64,000 bases of DNA from Xylanimonas cellulosilytica DSM 15894 (GCF_000024965.1 NC_013530.1:3286001-3350000), one strand, 5' to 3'; shown: positions 36,750-46,411, counted from the first letter of the stretch. Notes: generated by a model not told the origin, from the sequence alone. A program made the numbers and translations.

Positions 36750-37802
36750 ATGAACGTGCACCGCAAGGTGATGACAGGAGCGGCGGCCGCGGCCCTCGTG
36801 CTGGCCGTCGCCGGGTGCGCCTCGGACGCCGAGCCCGGCGCCGACGGCGGCCTGTCGGGCGAGCTGACCGTCGCGTGCGGCGCGATGGACGACCTGTGCC
36901 AGGCCTGGACCGAGGCGTTCCAGGACAAGACCGGAGTCCGGACGAGCTTCGTGCGGCTGTCGTCCGGCGAGACCGTCGCCCGGCTGGCGGCCGCCAAGAA
37001 CAGCCCCGAGTTCGACGTCTGGCACGGCGGCCCGGTCGACGGGTTCGGCGCCGCGGTGCAGCAGGACCTGCTCGAGGCCTACGAGTCCCCGACCGCCGCC
37101 GAGATCCCCGAGAAGTACCGGGACCCGGACCACTACTGGACCGGCGTGTACGTCGGCGTCCTCGGCTTCTGCTCGAACCAGACCCTGCTCGACCGGCTCG
37201 GCGTCGACGTGCCGACCGCGTGGGACGACCTGCTCGACCCGAACCTCAAGGGCCAGGTGTCCACCGCCCACCCGTCGACCTCCGGCACGGCGTTCACCAC
37301 GCTGTGGACGCAGGTGACGCGGCTCGGCGGCGTCGAGCCCGCGTTCGAGTTCATGACCAAGCTCCACCAGAACGTCCTGCAGTACTCCAAGTCCGGCACC
37401 GCGCCCGGGCAGATCGCCGGCCGCGGCGAGGCCGCCGTCGGGCTCGTCTTCAGCCACGACTGCGTCAAGTACCAGGAGGAAGGCATGGACGACCTCGTCG
37501 TCTCCTTCCCCGAGGACGGCACCGGCTTCGAGGTCGGCGGCGTCGCGCTCGTCAAGGGCGGCAAGAACCCCGACGCGGCCAAGGCGTACGTCGACTGGGC
37601 CATCTCGGCCGAGGCGCAGGAGATCGGCCCGACCGTCGGGTCGTACCAGCTCCACACCAACCCGAACGCGGCCTCCGACGAGCGGATGGTCGACCTCGAC
37701 TCCGTCAACCTGGTCGACTACGACTTCGCCGCCGCAGCCGAGGCGAAGTCCGAGCTGACGGCCCGCTTCGACGAGGAGATCGCGGCCCAGCCGCGCGAGT
37801 GA
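36750..37802 (+). CDS. ferric-type ABC transporter substrate-binding lipoprotein
   Basis: 350 residues with a lipoprotein signal (VLAVAGC, Cys near residue 23) and a two-lobed binding fold like the Fe(III)/AfuA-FutA and polyamine-type group: RLSSGETVARLAAAKNSPEFD near 70, YWTGVYVGVLGFCSNQ near 130, EVGGVALVKGGKNPDAAKAY near 255. Ligand is uncertain: iron(III), another chelate or a phosphonate all fit. GGAGG precedes the ATG by 7 nt. First of three transporter genes, with coupled starts after it. Confidence 0.85.
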   Translation: MNVHRKVMTGAAAAALVLAVAGCASDAEPGADGGLSGELTVACGAMDDLCQAWTEAFQDKTGVRTSFVRLSSGETVARLAAAKNSPEFDVWHGGPVDGFGAAVQQDLLEAYESPTAAEIPEKYRDPDHYWTGVYVGVLGFCSNQTLLDRLGVDVPTAWDDLLDPNLKGQVSTAHPSTSGTAFTTLWTQVTRLGGVEPAFEFMTKLHQNVLQYSKSGTAPGQIAGRGEAAVGLVFSHDCVKYQEEGMDDLVVSFPEDGTGFEVGGVALVKGGKNPDAAKAYVDWAISAEAQEIGPTVGSYQLHTNPNAASDERMVDLDSVNLVDYDFAAAAEAKSELTARFDEEIAAQPRE

Positions 37803-39547
37803 CGACGATGACCATCACCGCACCTCCCGCCGCCGCCCCCGAGACTCCCGTGGGGCGGCGGCGCCGCAGGACCGTCCGCCAGGACCCCGTCACCGTCTCG
37901 CTCGTCGTGACCGTCGTCGTCGTGCTGCTCGTGATCGTCGGCATCCCGCTGGCCACCATCCTGTCCACCGCCGTCGGCCCCGAGGGCCTCGCGGTCCTGC
38001 GGGCCATGGTGAGGTCGTCGGTGAACCGGACGATCCTGACCAACACGGTCGTCCTCGGCCTCGTGGTGGGCGTCGTCGGCACCGCCGTCGGCTTCCTCCT
38101 GGCGTACGTCCAGGCCCGGGTCCAGTTCCGGGGCAAGAAGATCCTCCACCTGCTCGCGCTCATGCCGATCGTGTCCCCGCCGTTCGCCGTCGCCACCGCG
38201 AGCATCACGCTGTTCGGCCGCAACGGGATGATCTCGCGCCAGCTCCTCGGCCAGGAGTGGAACATCTACGGGCTGCCCGGCCTGACGCTCGTGCTGTCCC
38301 TGTCGTTCTTCCCCGTCGCCTACATGAACCTGCTCGGGATGCTGCGCAGCCTCGACCCGGCGCTCGACGAAGCAGCCTCGAGCCTCGGCGCGAACCGGTG
38401 GCAGATCTTCCGCACCGTGACCGTCCCGATGCTGATCCCGGGCCTCGCGTCGTCGTTCCTGCTGCTGTTCGTCGAGGCCATCGCCGACCTCGCGAACCCG
38501 CTCGTCATCGGCGGCGACTACACCGTGCTCGCCTCGCGCGCCTACATCGCCATCACCGGCGAGTACAACGTGCCCGCCGGTGCCGCCTACTCGCTCGTGC
38601 TGCTCGTCCCGGCCATCGCCGTCTTCCTCGTGCAGCGCTACTGGGCGGGCCGCACCTCGGCCGTCTCCGTGACCGGCAAGCCGTCCGGGGCCGCGACGCT
38701 CACCACCGGACGGTGGGCACGCGTGCCGCTGCTCGTCCTCGCCTGGGGCATCGGGCTGCTGGTGGTCACCATCTACGGCGCCGTGCTCGTCGGCGGCTTC
38801 GTGAAGATCCTCGGCGTGAACAACGAGCTCACGCTGAAGAACTACCGGTACCTGCTGTCCGGCATCGGCAACGACGCCATCGTCGACACGACCGTCCTCG
38901 CCCTCATCGCGACGCCCATCGCGGCCGTCCTCGGCATGCTCGTCGCCTGGCTCGTGGTCCAGCGCGTGCGCCGCGGCCGCGGCCTGCTCGACTTCCTCGG
39001 GATGGCGGGCCTCGCCGTGCCCGGGACCGTGCTCGGCATCGGCTACGCCGTCACCTTCAACGGACCCGTGACCATCGCGGGCGTCAACGTCCTGCCGGCG
39101 CTCGCGGGCGGCGGGGCGGTCCTGGGCGGCGCGGTCGCGATCGTCATGGTCTACGTCGCGCGGTCGATGCCGGCCGGCCAGCGCTCGGGCATCGCGGCCC
39201 TCCAGCAGATCGACCCCGCGATCGACGAGGCGTCGACGTCGCTCGGCGCCTCGGGCCTGCAGACCTTCCGGCGCGTCACCCTGCCGCTCGTGCGACCGGC
39301 GTTCCTCGCCGGGCTCACGTACGCGTTCGCCCGCTCGATGACGACGATCTCCCCGATCATCTTCATCACCACGCCGCGCACCCGGATCATGACGTCGCAG
39401 ATCCTCTCGGAGGTCGACGCCGGCCGGTTCGGGAACGCGTTCGCGTACTGCACCATCCTCATCGTCATCGTGCTGGCCGTCATGGGCCTGCTCAACCTCG
39501 CCGTGCGAGACCGCTCCGTCCGGGGCCCGCTCTCGCTCCAGCCGTGA
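37799..39547 (+). CDS. ABC transporter permease, two fused FbpB-like domains
   Basis: 582 residues with about 12 membrane helices. Two binding-protein-dependent permease halves, each with an EAA-type loop: LDEAASSLGANRWQIFRTVT near 185 and IDEASTSLGASGLQTFRRVT near 480. Single-chain permeases of this size are typical of ferric iron (FbpB/AfuB) importers. GTG 37799 overlaps the preceding stop (GTGA); an ATG at 37808 is an alternative. Confidence 0.88.
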   Translation: MTTMTITAPPAAAPETPVGRRRRRTVRQDPVTVSLVVTVVVVLLVIVGIPLATILSTAVGPEGLAVLRAMVRSSVNRTILTNTVVLGLVVGVVGTAVGFLLAYVQARVQFRGKKILHLLALMPIVSPPFAVATASITLFGRNGMISRQLLGQEWNIYGLPGLTLVLSLSFFPVAYMNLLGMLRSLDPALDEAASSLGANRWQIFRTVTVPMLIPGLASSFLLLFVEAIADLANPLVIGGDYTVLASRAYIAITGEYNVPAGAAYSLVLLVPAIAVFLVQRYWAGRTSAVSVTGKPSGAATLTTGRWARVPLLVLAWGIGLLVVTIYGAVLVGGFVKILGVNNELTLKNYRYLLSGIGNDAIVDTTVLALIATPIAAVLGMLVAWLVVQRVRRGRGLLDFLGMAGLAVPGTVLGIGYAVTFNGPVTIAGVNVLPALAGGGAVLGGAVAIVMVYVARSMPAGQRSGIAALQQIDPAIDEASTSLGASGLQTFRRVTLPLVRPAFLAGLTYAFARSMTTISPIIFITTPRTRIMTSQILSEVDAGRFGNAFAYCTILIVIVLAVMGLLNLAVRDRSVRGPLSLQP

Positions 39548-40713
39548 TCGGAACCGACATGTCGAACCTGGACGCCGCCGTCCGCCTCACCGAGCCCGCC
39601 CGTGACACCGCCACCGCCTCGGGGCGCCTGAACCTGCGGGGCCTGACCAAGCAGTTCGCGGGAGGGGTCGTCGCCGTCGACGACGTCGACCTCGAGATCG
39701 CCCCCGGCGAGTTCGTCACCCTGCTCGGCCCGTCCGGCTGCGGGAAGACGACCACCCTGCGGATGATCGCCGGCTTCGAGAGCCCGACGTCGGGTGCCGT
39801 GGACCTCGACGGCGTGCCGATGATCTCGGTGCCGCCGAGCAAGCGGCCCATGGCCATGGTCTTCCAGTCCTACGCCCTGTTCCCGCACATGAGCGTGCGT
39901 GACAACGTGGCGTACGGGCTGCGGCTGCGGCGCACGCCCGCCGCGCAGCTCAAGGAGGACGTCGAGCTCGCGCTCACGTCGATGAACCTGCTGACCATGG
40001 CCGACCGCGCCCCCAGCCAGCTCTCGGGCGGGCAGCAGCAGCGCGTCGCGCTCGCACGCGCGATGGTGATGCGGCCCAACGTGCTGCTGTTCGACGAACC
40101 GCTGAGCAACCTCGACGCGAAGCTGCGCGAGCTGATGCGCCTGGAGATCCGGCGCCTGCAGCACCGCCTCGGGATCACCTCGGTGTACGTCACGCACGAC
40201 CAGGCCGAGGCGATGGCGATGTCGGACCGCGTCGTCGTCATGAACAGCGGGCGGATCGAGCAGGCCGCGGCGCCCGACGTGATCTACCGCCGCCCGGCCT
40301 CGGTGTTCGTCGCGGACTTCATCGGGCGGGCCAACTTCCTGTCCGCGGACGTGCTGGGTGCGGCCGGGCCGGGCGAGGCACGCGTCGAGGTGTTCGGCGA
40401 GGAGCTGGTGGTGCCCGCGCACCCGGCAGCCCTGGCGGAGCGCGAGGCGGTGCTGCTGGTGCGCCCCGAGTCGGTGCGCGTCCGGCCGGTGGGCGCTCCC
40501 GGTACGGCGGACAACGCCGACCCGCAGGGCCGGCGCGGGCGGGTTCTCGCCACGGTGTTCTACGGCGAGCACGTCGAGTACGAGATCGAGACCGAGCACG
40601 GGACCGTGCTGGCCGTCGTCTCCGACCCCGAGGTCGCCGACATCCCGTCCGAGGGGGAGATCGTGGAGGTCTCGTTCGCCCCGTCGAGGGCGTGGCTGCT
40701 GCCGCGGCGGTGA
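39544..40713 (+). CDS. ABC transporter ATP-binding protein (FbpC/PotA type)
   Basis: 389 residues: Walker A GPSGCGKTT near residue 62, signature [15 protein letters not shown], Walker B VLLFDEPLSNLD, then a C-terminal TOBE-type regulatory region (from about 270). Belongs to the Fe(III)/spermidine/putrescine importer group. GTG 39544 overlaps the permease stop (GTGA); ATG 39559 is the alternative start. Its stop is 2 bp from the convergent dacB stop with no visible terminator between. Confidence 0.9.
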   Translation: MIGTDMSNLDAAVRLTEPARDTATASGRLNLRGLTKQFAGGVVAVDDVDLEIAPGEFVTLLGPSGCGKTTTLRMIAGFESPTSGAVDLDGVPMISVPPSKRPMAMVFQSYALFPHMSVRDNVAYGLRLRRTPAAQLKEDVELALTSMNLLTMADRAPSQLSGGQQQRVALARAMVMRPNVLLFDEPLSNLDAKLRELMRLEIRRLQHRLGITSVYVTHDQAEAMAMSDRVVVMNSGRIEQAAAPDVIYRRPASVFVADFIGRANFLSADVLGAAGPGEARVEVFGEELVVPAHPAALAEREAVLLVRPESVRVRPVGAPGTADNADPQGRRGRVLATVFYGEHVEYEIETEHGTVLAVVSDPEVADIPSEGEIVEVSFAPSRAWLLPRR

Positions 40714-40715
40714 GG

Positions 40716-42122
40716 TCAGCCGCCGAGCGCGGCCAGCTCCCCCACGAACTGGTCGAAGATCATGCGGGCGCCCACGGTGGCGCCGGACTCGATCTCGTCG
40801 GCGGCCAGGGAGAACACGAGCAGCCGGTCCTCCTCGGTGACGACGGTGCCGGCGAGGCCCACGATGTTCGGCAGCGACCCGGTCTTGGCCCGCACGAGCC
40901 CGCGGGCCGGGTTGTCGCCCCCGAAGCGGGAGTCGAGCGTCCCGGTCAGCGCGCCGATCGGCAGGCCGGTCATGACGTCGCGGAGCTCCGGGTGGGTGGG
41001 GTCGACGGTCAGGCGCAGCACGTCGGCGAGGTGCCGCGGGGTGAGGTGCGACCCGCGGCCCAGACCCGAGAGGTCGACGAGCACCGCGCCGTCGAGGTCC
41101 ACCCCGAGCTGACGGACGACGGCGAGCACCGCCTGGATCGCGCCCTCGGCCGAGCCGGGCCGGCCCGTCTCGACCGCCACGAGACGGCCCAGCACCTCGG
41201 TGATCGTGTTGTCGGAGTGCTGCATCGCCCAGGCGGAGATCTCCCGGACCGGGGCCGAGCTCACGGTGCCGAGCACGCGCGCGCCCGAGCGGGCCGTGGC
41301 CTTCCCGATGTCGCCGGTCACGGTGACCCCCTGGTCCGCGAGCGCCCGGCCGAACGCCTGCGCGGCCGCCTTCGCGGGGTCGGGGGCGCGCGGGCCCCAG
41401 CTCCCCTCGCCGAGCATGGCGATGTCGACCGCCATCGACGCGACGGGGGCGACGAAGCCCATCTCGGCCTCGACAGGCGGCACGGCCGCGGCGACGGCGG
41501 GGCCGGTGAACAGGGAGTCGTCGTATGCGAGCCGGATGGTGTCCTGGCCGGTCAGGCGCAGGCTGGCGGCCACCTGCGCGGCGAGGTCGGCGAGCCCGGC
41601 CCGGCCGTTGACGGCCTGCGGGTCGCCCGGCCCGGCGGCGAGCATCATGTCGCCGCCGCCCACCAGGACGAGGCGTTCGCCGTCGAGCAGCACCTGCGTG
41701 TCGAGGGTGGCGTCGGGGTTGAGCTCGGTGAGCGCGGCGACGGCGGTGAGGACCTTCTGCGTCGATGCCGGGGCGAACGTCGTGGTCGCGGCGGTGCCGC
41801 CCAGCGTCTCGCCGGTGACGGCGTCGACGACGACGGCGCCGACCCGTGGTCCGAGCCGGGTGTCGTCGGCCAGGGCGCGCACGAGCGCTCCGACGTCGTC
41901 GGCCGACGGTGCGGGGGCGTCGTCGGGCAGCGGGTCGAGGACGGGCGCGGGCGCCGGGCCGGCCACGGCGCCGGGCGCCGTCGGGAACGGGGCGGGCTCG
42001 GGGTGCGGCGGTGCGAGCGTGAGCAGGCCGGGCACGACGTCGTACGCGTCGGCGACGAGGTAGCCCCCCACGAGCGCGACGACGGCGAAGGCGGTCGCAC
42101 CTGCACGAACCCGCCACCCCAT
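40716..42122 (-). CDS. dacB: D-alanyl-D-alanine carboxypeptidase/endopeptidase (peptidase S13)
   Basis: 468 residues. N-terminal membrane anchor (about 5-30), Pro/Ala linker, then the three penicillin-binding motifs: SxxK as STQK near residue 118, SDN in MQHSDNTITEVLG near 300 and KTG in VRAKTGSLPNIVGLAGTV near 405. Class C low-molecular-weight PBP, trimming or cleaving peptidoglycan outside the membrane. The ATG at 42122 follows GAGGAG by 7 nt. Divergent from ppa; canonical neighbour of DUF2342-tilS, from which it is separated here by the transporter cassette. Confidence 0.93.
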   Translation of the reverse strand: MGWRVRAGATAFAVVALVGGYLVADAYDVVPGLLTLAPPHPEPAPFPTAPGAVAGPAPAPVLDPLPDDAPAPSADDVGALVRALADDTRLGPRVGAVVVDAVTGETLGGTAATTTFAPASTQKVLTAVAALTELNPDATLDTQVLLDGERLVLVGGGDMMLAAGPGDPQAVNGRAGLADLAAQVAASLRLTGQDTIRLAYDDSLFTGPAVAAAVPPVEAEMGFVAPVASMAVDIAMLGEGSWGPRAPDPAKAAAQAFGRALADQGVTVTGDIGKATARSGARVLGTVSSAPVREISAWAMQHSDNTITEVLGRLVAVETGRPGSAEGAIQAVLAVVRQLGVDLDGAVLVDLSGLGRGSHLTPRHLADVLRLTVDPTHPELRDVMTGLPIGALTGTLDSRFGGDNPARGLVRAKTGSLPNIVGLAGTVVTEEDRLLVFSLAADEIESGATVGARMIFDQFVGELAALGG

Positions 42123-42333
42123 GTGTCGTCTCCTCACCGTTCGTCGAGCGCTCACGCGCCTGCTTCCCTCAAGGGTCGGCCACACCGCGATGGCCTCGGT
42201 GCATCCTGGCACGTCGGGCGCGTCGTCCGGGCGCCGGCGGGGGCGCCCGGCGGCGTGACGGCCGTGTCACGGTGGCGGTGTCGGTGCATGGCAGACTTGT
42301 CCCCGCGTACGCACCCCCGCATCAGGAGGAACA

Positions 42334-42828
42334 GTGGAGTTCGACGTCACGATCGAGATCCCGAAGGGGCAGCGGAACAAGTACGAGGTGGACCACGAGT
42401 CTGGTCGCATCCGGCTGGACCGCATGCTCTTCACGTCGACCCGCTACCCGGACGACTACGGGTTCATCGAGGGCACCCTCGGTGAGGACGGCGACCCGCT
42501 GGACGCCATGGTGCTGCTGGAGGAGCCCACGTTCCCCGGCTGCCTGATCCGCTGCCGCGCGCTGGGCATGTTCCGCATGCGCGACGAGGCCGGCGGTGAC
42601 GACAAGGTGCTGTGCGTGCCCACTGGCGACCAGCGGGCCGCGTGGCGCCAGGACATCGACGACGTCTCCGACTTCCACCGCCTGGAGATCCAGCACTTCT
42701 TCGAGGTCTACAAGGACCTCGAGCCGGGCAAGTCGGTCGAGGGCGCCCACTGGGTGGGCCGCGCGGAGGCGGAAGCGGAGATCGACCGCTCCTTCGAGCG
42801 TGCCCGCAACGCGGGCTACCACCACTGA
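42334..42828 (+). CDS. ppa: inorganic pyrophosphatase
   Basis: Family I soluble PPase, 164 residues: [40 protein letters not shown] with the active-site aspartates near residues 50-62, and [21 protein letters not shown] near 110. Hydrolyses PPi to drive biosynthesis. GTG start with AGGAGGA 5 nt upstream. The 211-bp gap to dacB must hold both promoters; none is convincing by eye. Confidence 0.96.
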   Translation: MEFDVTIEIPKGQRNKYEVDHESGRIRLDRMLFTSTRYPDDYGFIEGTLGEDGDPLDAMVLLEEPTFPGCLIRCRALGMFRMRDEAGGDDKVLCVPTGDQRAAWRQDIDDVSDFHRLEIQHFFEVYKDLEPGKSVEGAHWVGRAEAEAEIDRSFERARNAGYHH

Positions 42829-42842
42829 CCCACCGCGGCGGT

Positions 42843-42848
42843 TAGCGT
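42843..42848 (+). promoter_or_regulatory. leaderless -10 of the zinc alcohol dehydrogenase gene
   Basis: TAGCGT followed by 7 nt and the ATG at 42856. This argues against the GTG at 42847, which lies inside the hexamer. Confidence 0.6.
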
Positions 42849-42855
42849 GAGCGCC

Positions 42856-43917
42856 ATGCTTGCTGCCGTGATTCATGGGGCGCGGGACGTGCGCGCCGAG
42901 GAGCGTCCCGATCCTGTTCTGCGCACCCCGCACGACGCCGTCGTGCGGGTGGTTGCCGCCTGCGTGTGCGGGTCCGATCTGTGGCCTTATCGCGGGGTGA
43001 CTCCCACCCGGGAGCCGCATCCGATCGGGCACGAGCTCGTCGGGGTGGTCGAGGAGCTCGGCGCTGAGGTGACGTCCGCCCAGGTGGGCGACTTCGTCAT
43101 CCTGCCGTTCTCGCTGTCGTGCGGGCGGTGCCAGTCCTGCCGGGCCGGGTTCCCCGCGGCGTGCGACGTCGTCACGTTCTTCGGGTCCACCGACCGCGAC
43201 GGGCACCCCGTCGACGGCGCCCAGGGGCAGAAGGTGCGCATCCCGCTCGCGCAGCACTCGCTCTTCCCCGTCGGGCTGAGCGAGCAGGAGGTCGAGGCGC
43301 GCGGTCTGGTGCCGCACCTCCTCGCGCTCGCCGACGTCATGTCCACCGGCATGCACGCCGCCGTCTCGGCCGGGGTGCGGGAGGGCGACGTCGTCGCCGT
43401 CGTCGGGGACGGGGCCGTGGGGCTCTCCGGCGTCATCGCCGCGAAGCTCCTCGGCGCGGCACGGATCGTCGCGATGAGCCGGCACCAGGACCGGACCGCG
43501 CTCGCGCGGGCCTTCGGCGCCACCGACGTCGTCGCCGAACGCGGGCCGGACGCCCCTGCCGCGATCCGGGCCCTGCTGGACGGCAACCTCGCCGACGCCG
43601 CCCTGGAGTGCGTCGGCACCCAGGAGTCGATGGCGCAGGCGCTCGCCGTGGTGCGCGGCGGAGGACGCATCGGGTTCGTGGGCGTGCCGAACGGCGGCCC
43701 CGAGCTGCCGGTGCGCGAGCTGTTCAGCCGCAACCTCACGGTGGGCGGCGGGATGGCGTCGGCGCGCCGGTACATGGCCGAGCTGCTGCCCCACGTGCTG
43801 TCGGGGGCGATCGAGCCGGGTCGCGTGTTCGACCTGACCCTGCCGCTCGCCGAGATCGCCGAGGCCTACGCCGCGATGGACGAGCGGCGCGCGACGAAGG
43901 TGCTGGTCCGTCCGTGA
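42856..43917 (+). CDS. zinc-dependent alcohol dehydrogenase family protein
   Basis: 353-residue medium-chain dehydrogenase. Catalytic zinc ligands in CVCGSDLWPY and PIGHELVG, structural zinc cysteines in CGRCQSCRAGFPAAC near residue 90, and NAD(P)-binding VVGDGAVGLSGVIAAKLLGA near 175. Resembles the threonine dehydrogenase/sorbitol dehydrogenase side of the family; the substrate is not predictable. GTGA overlap couples it to the LLM oxidoreductase. Confidence 0.87.
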   Translation: MLAAVIHGARDVRAEERPDPVLRTPHDAVVRVVAACVCGSDLWPYRGVTPTREPHPIGHELVGVVEELGAEVTSAQVGDFVILPFSLSCGRCQSCRAGFPAACDVVTFFGSTDRDGHPVDGAQGQKVRIPLAQHSLFPVGLSEQEVEARGLVPHLLALADVMSTGMHAAVSAGVREGDVVAVVGDGAVGLSGVIAAKLLGAARIVAMSRHQDRTALARAFGATDVVAERGPDAPAAIRALLDGNLADAALECVGTQESMAQALAVVRGGGRIGFVGVPNGGPELPVRELFSRNLTVGGGMASARRYMAELLPHVLSGAIEPGRVFDLTLPLAEIAEAYAAMDERRATKVLVRP

Positions 43918-44798
43918 AGCTCTCGCTCTGGCCCAACAGCACCGACCCCGTGGCCGACATCCTGGCGGAGGCCCGCGCGGCCGACGCCGACGGCTGGCAC
44001 GGCGTCTGGCTCGCCGACCACTACATGCCGAACACTGGTGACCTGACGCGCGCCGACGGCCCCATGCACGAGGTGTGGGGGCTGCTGCCGGCCGTCGCGG
44101 CGGTGACCTCGCGGGTGCGGATCGGGCCGCTCGTCAGCCCGACGACGATCCACCACCCGGCGCTGCTGGCGAAGCGGGCGTCGGCGGTCGACCACGTCAG
44201 CGACGGCCGGTTCGTGCTGGGCGTGGGCGCCGGCTGGCAGCGCAACGAGCACGACGCGTACGGCTTCGAGCTGCCCGGCCCGCGGGTGCTCGTCGACCGG
44301 TTCGGCGAGGCGCTGCAGATCACCCGCTCGATGCTGGACGAGAAGCGCACCACGTTCCACGGCGAGCACTTCACCGTCGACGACGCCCCGGCGGAGCCCA
44401 AGCCGGTGCAGGCGCGGCTGCCGATCCTGGTGGGGGGCAAGGGCCCGCGGATGCTGCGCCTGACGGCCCGGTTCGCGCAGGAGTGGAACACGTGGGGTCT
44501 GCCCGAGCCGGCGGGAGCGGTGCGCCGTCGCCTGCTGGACGCGGCCGAGCAGGTCGGTCGCACCGACCCGCTGTGGACGACGACGAACTGGATGCTCGAC
44601 CTCGACGGCGAGACGCCGTCGAGCGGCCGGGTGGTGACCGGTTCGCGGACCGAGCTGCAGGACCTGGCGGGCGCCTGGGCGGAGCAGGGCTTCGACGAGT
44701 TCATCCTGCCCACGTGGAACCTGGGCGCGACGACGGCGGAGCGGCAGGACCGCGCCGCCCGCCTCAAGGCGGAGGTCTTCGCCCCGTTCCTGGGCTGA
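43914..44798 (+). CDS. LLM-class (luciferase-like) flavin- or F420-dependent oxidoreductase
   Basis: 294 residues, TIM-barrel luciferase-like: VWLADHYMP near residue 30, VRIGPLVSPTTIHHPALLAK near 68, LGVGAGWQRNEHDAYG near 102, LPILVGGKGPRMLRLTARFA near 165. Many actinobacterial members use F420, and cofC/cofD are in this window, but FMN is equally possible. The GTG overlaps the dehydrogenase stop, so the two are probably co-translated. Ends 4 bp from the convergent NlpC/P60 gene. Confidence 0.85.
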   Translation: MKLSLWPNSTDPVADILAEARAADADGWHGVWLADHYMPNTGDLTRADGPMHEVWGLLPAVAAVTSRVRIGPLVSPTTIHHPALLAKRASAVDHVSDGRFVLGVGAGWQRNEHDAYGFELPGPRVLVDRFGEALQITRSMLDEKRTTFHGEHFTVDDAPAEPKPVQARLPILVGGKGPRMLRLTARFAQEWNTWGLPEPAGAVRRRLLDAAEQVGRTDPLWTTTNWMLDLDGETPSSGRVVTGSRTELQDLAGAWAEQGFDEFILPTWNLGATTAERQDRAARLKAEVFAPFLG

Positions 44799-44802
44799 TC
44801 GG

Positions 44803-46194
44803 CTACGGGCGGCCCGCGTACGGCATGAGGTCGCCGTCCCAGCGGATCGGGACCTCGCGGACCGCGAGGCCCGGGCGGGGCGCCTCGATCATGCGGCCGC
44901 TGCCGCTCGCGATCGCGACGTGGCGGATGGTCGACGGGTCGTTGGGGTTGTCGGCCCAGAACAGCAGGTCGCCCGGCCGGAGCTGGGAGTAGGGGATCTT
45001 GCCGACGGTCGCGTACTGCGAGCGCGACGAGCGCGAGATGCTCACGCCCTGCGCGTGCCACGCAGCCGCGGTCAGCCCGGAGCAGTCCCAGCCGGGGTTG
45101 CCGTTGCCGCCCCACTGGTACATCACGCCCAGCTGCGTGCGCGCCCACGCGACGGCCCGCTGCCCCTGCGCCGCGCTGCCCACGCTCACGCCCGACGTCG
45201 GAGGAGCGGGTGGCTTCGGCGTCGGGGTCGGGGTGGGAGTCGGGGTGGGCGCGGGCGCGGGGGTCGGCGTGGGCGTCGGAGTCGGGGTGGGAACCGGGGC
45301 CGGAGCGGGACCCGGCGCAGGAGTCGGCGCAGGAGTCGGCGCGGAAGTCGGCGTAGGCGCCGGAGACGGCGCCGTCGTGGCCTCAGGCACCGGCACCGCC
45401 GGCACCGTCGGCGCCACGACCGGCGGGTTCTCCCGCTGCTCGCGCGCGGCGTCCTCCTCCTGCGCGCGTGCGGCGGCGTCGCGTGCGGCCTGCCGCTGCC
45501 GTTCGAGCCGCACGGAGGTGCTGCGCAGGTCGGCCAGGTGCTCGTAGAGCACCTCGCGCTCCGCCTCGGCGGCGGCGGTGCGTGTCTGGAGCCCGGCGAA
45601 GGTCTGCTCGGCGACGTCGAGCGCGCGGTGCGCCTCGGCCTGCGCGGCGTCGAGCGCGGTGCGCGCGGCCTCCCACCGGGCGCCCGAGGTGGCGGCTGCG
45701 GCGCGCGCGTCGGCGTGCGCGGCCAGGCCGGTGGCCACCCGGCGGTTGACGGCCCGGCGTGCGGCACCGTCCGCGACGACGTCGCCGACGCTCCCGGCCC
45801 CCGCCACCACGGACAGCGGGCCGAACCCGTCACCGCGCGCCTCGATCCGGTAGGCCTCGGCGAGCTGGGCCCGTGCGGCCCGCTCGGCCGCGCCGGCGGT
45901 CTCGACGGCCCGCTTCGCGTCGTCGGCCTCCGCGGTGGCGACCTCGAGACGTTCCAGGGCCTCGGAGTAGTCGGCGCCGGCGCTCTGCAGGGCCCGTTCG
46001 GCGGCGGCGAGCTCGGTGCGGAGCTGGTCGAGCCGCGCCTGCGCCCCGGCGACGTCGAGGGCGGCGGCGTCGGCGGCGTCCTGCGCGGCGGCGACGTCGT
46101 CGTCGGTGGGCGGGGCGCCGACGGCGGTGTGCCCGCCGAGCATGACCGCGCCGACGACGGCGAACGCGATCATGCCGCGTCGCGCACTGCGCAC
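44803..46194 (-). CDS. secreted NlpC/P60 peptidoglycan hydrolase with coiled coil
   Basis: 463 residues. Signal peptide (about 1-28, MIAFAVVGAVMLGG, cleavage near GAP), a long Ala/Glu/Arg coiled coil (about 35-245), a Pro-Thr linker with runs of PT (about 265-330), and a C-terminal NlpC/P60 domain with catalytic Cys in GWDCSGLTAAAW and His in IRHVAIASGSG. RipA/RipC-like architecture: the coiled coil usually gates a D,L-endopeptidase active in cell separation. The GTG at 46194 follows GGAGGTGA by 5 nt. Confidence 0.9.
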   Translation of the reverse strand: MRSARRGMIAFAVVGAVMLGGHTAVGAPPTDDDVAAAQDAADAAALDVAGAQARLDQLRTELAAAERALQSAGADYSEALERLEVATAEADDAKRAVETAGAAERAARAQLAEAYRIEARGDGFGPLSVVAGAGSVGDVVADGAARRAVNRRVATGLAAHADARAAAATSGARWEAARTALDAAQAEAHRALDVAEQTFAGLQTRTAAAEAEREVLYEHLADLRSTSVRLERQRQAARDAAARAQEEDAAREQRENPPVVAPTVPAVPVPEATTAPSPAPTPTSAPTPAPTPAPGPAPAPVPTPTPTPTPTPAPAPTPTPTPTPTPKPPAPPTSGVSVGSAAQGQRAVAWARTQLGVMYQWGGNGNPGWDCSGLTAAAWHAQGVSISRSSRSQYATVGKIPYSQLRPGDLLFWADNPNDPSTIRHVAIASGSGRMIEAPRPGLAVREVPIRWDGDLMPYAGRP

Positions 46195-46375
46195 GGTCTC
46201 ACCTCCGTCCGGGCACGGTTGCGCCGCTCCAGGGCGCACCGGTCCCCCAGCCTCACCTGCCGCGACAGGTCCCGCCAATCGGTGCTGGCGCCCGCTGATC
46301 GGCCACGCATCGGCCCGTCTCAAATCTGCGTCTCACGATCTGGGATCACGGTTGGCCGCCGCCGCGCCGTGCGGC

Positions 46376-46381
46376 TACGGT
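46376..46381 (+). promoter_or_regulatory. leaderless -10 of the metY leader
   Basis: TACGGT, then exactly six C residues, then ATG at 46388. Confidence 0.6.
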
Positions 46382-46387
46382 CCCCCC

Positions 46388-46411
46388 ATGACTCGTCGAA
46401 TGTGCCGCTGA
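46388..46411 (+). CDS. candidate leader peptide MTRRMCR of the metY-metX operon
   Basis: Seven codons (Met-Thr-Arg-Arg-Met-Cys-Arg) and TGA, 160 nt before metY. The ATG is placed exactly as in the leaderless genes of this window. It carries Met and Cys, the sulfur amino acids related to the downstream enzymes. Cysteine-responsive leader peptides upstream of sulfur genes are known in actinobacteria; this one is inferred from position and content. Confidence 0.5.
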   Translation: MTRRMCR

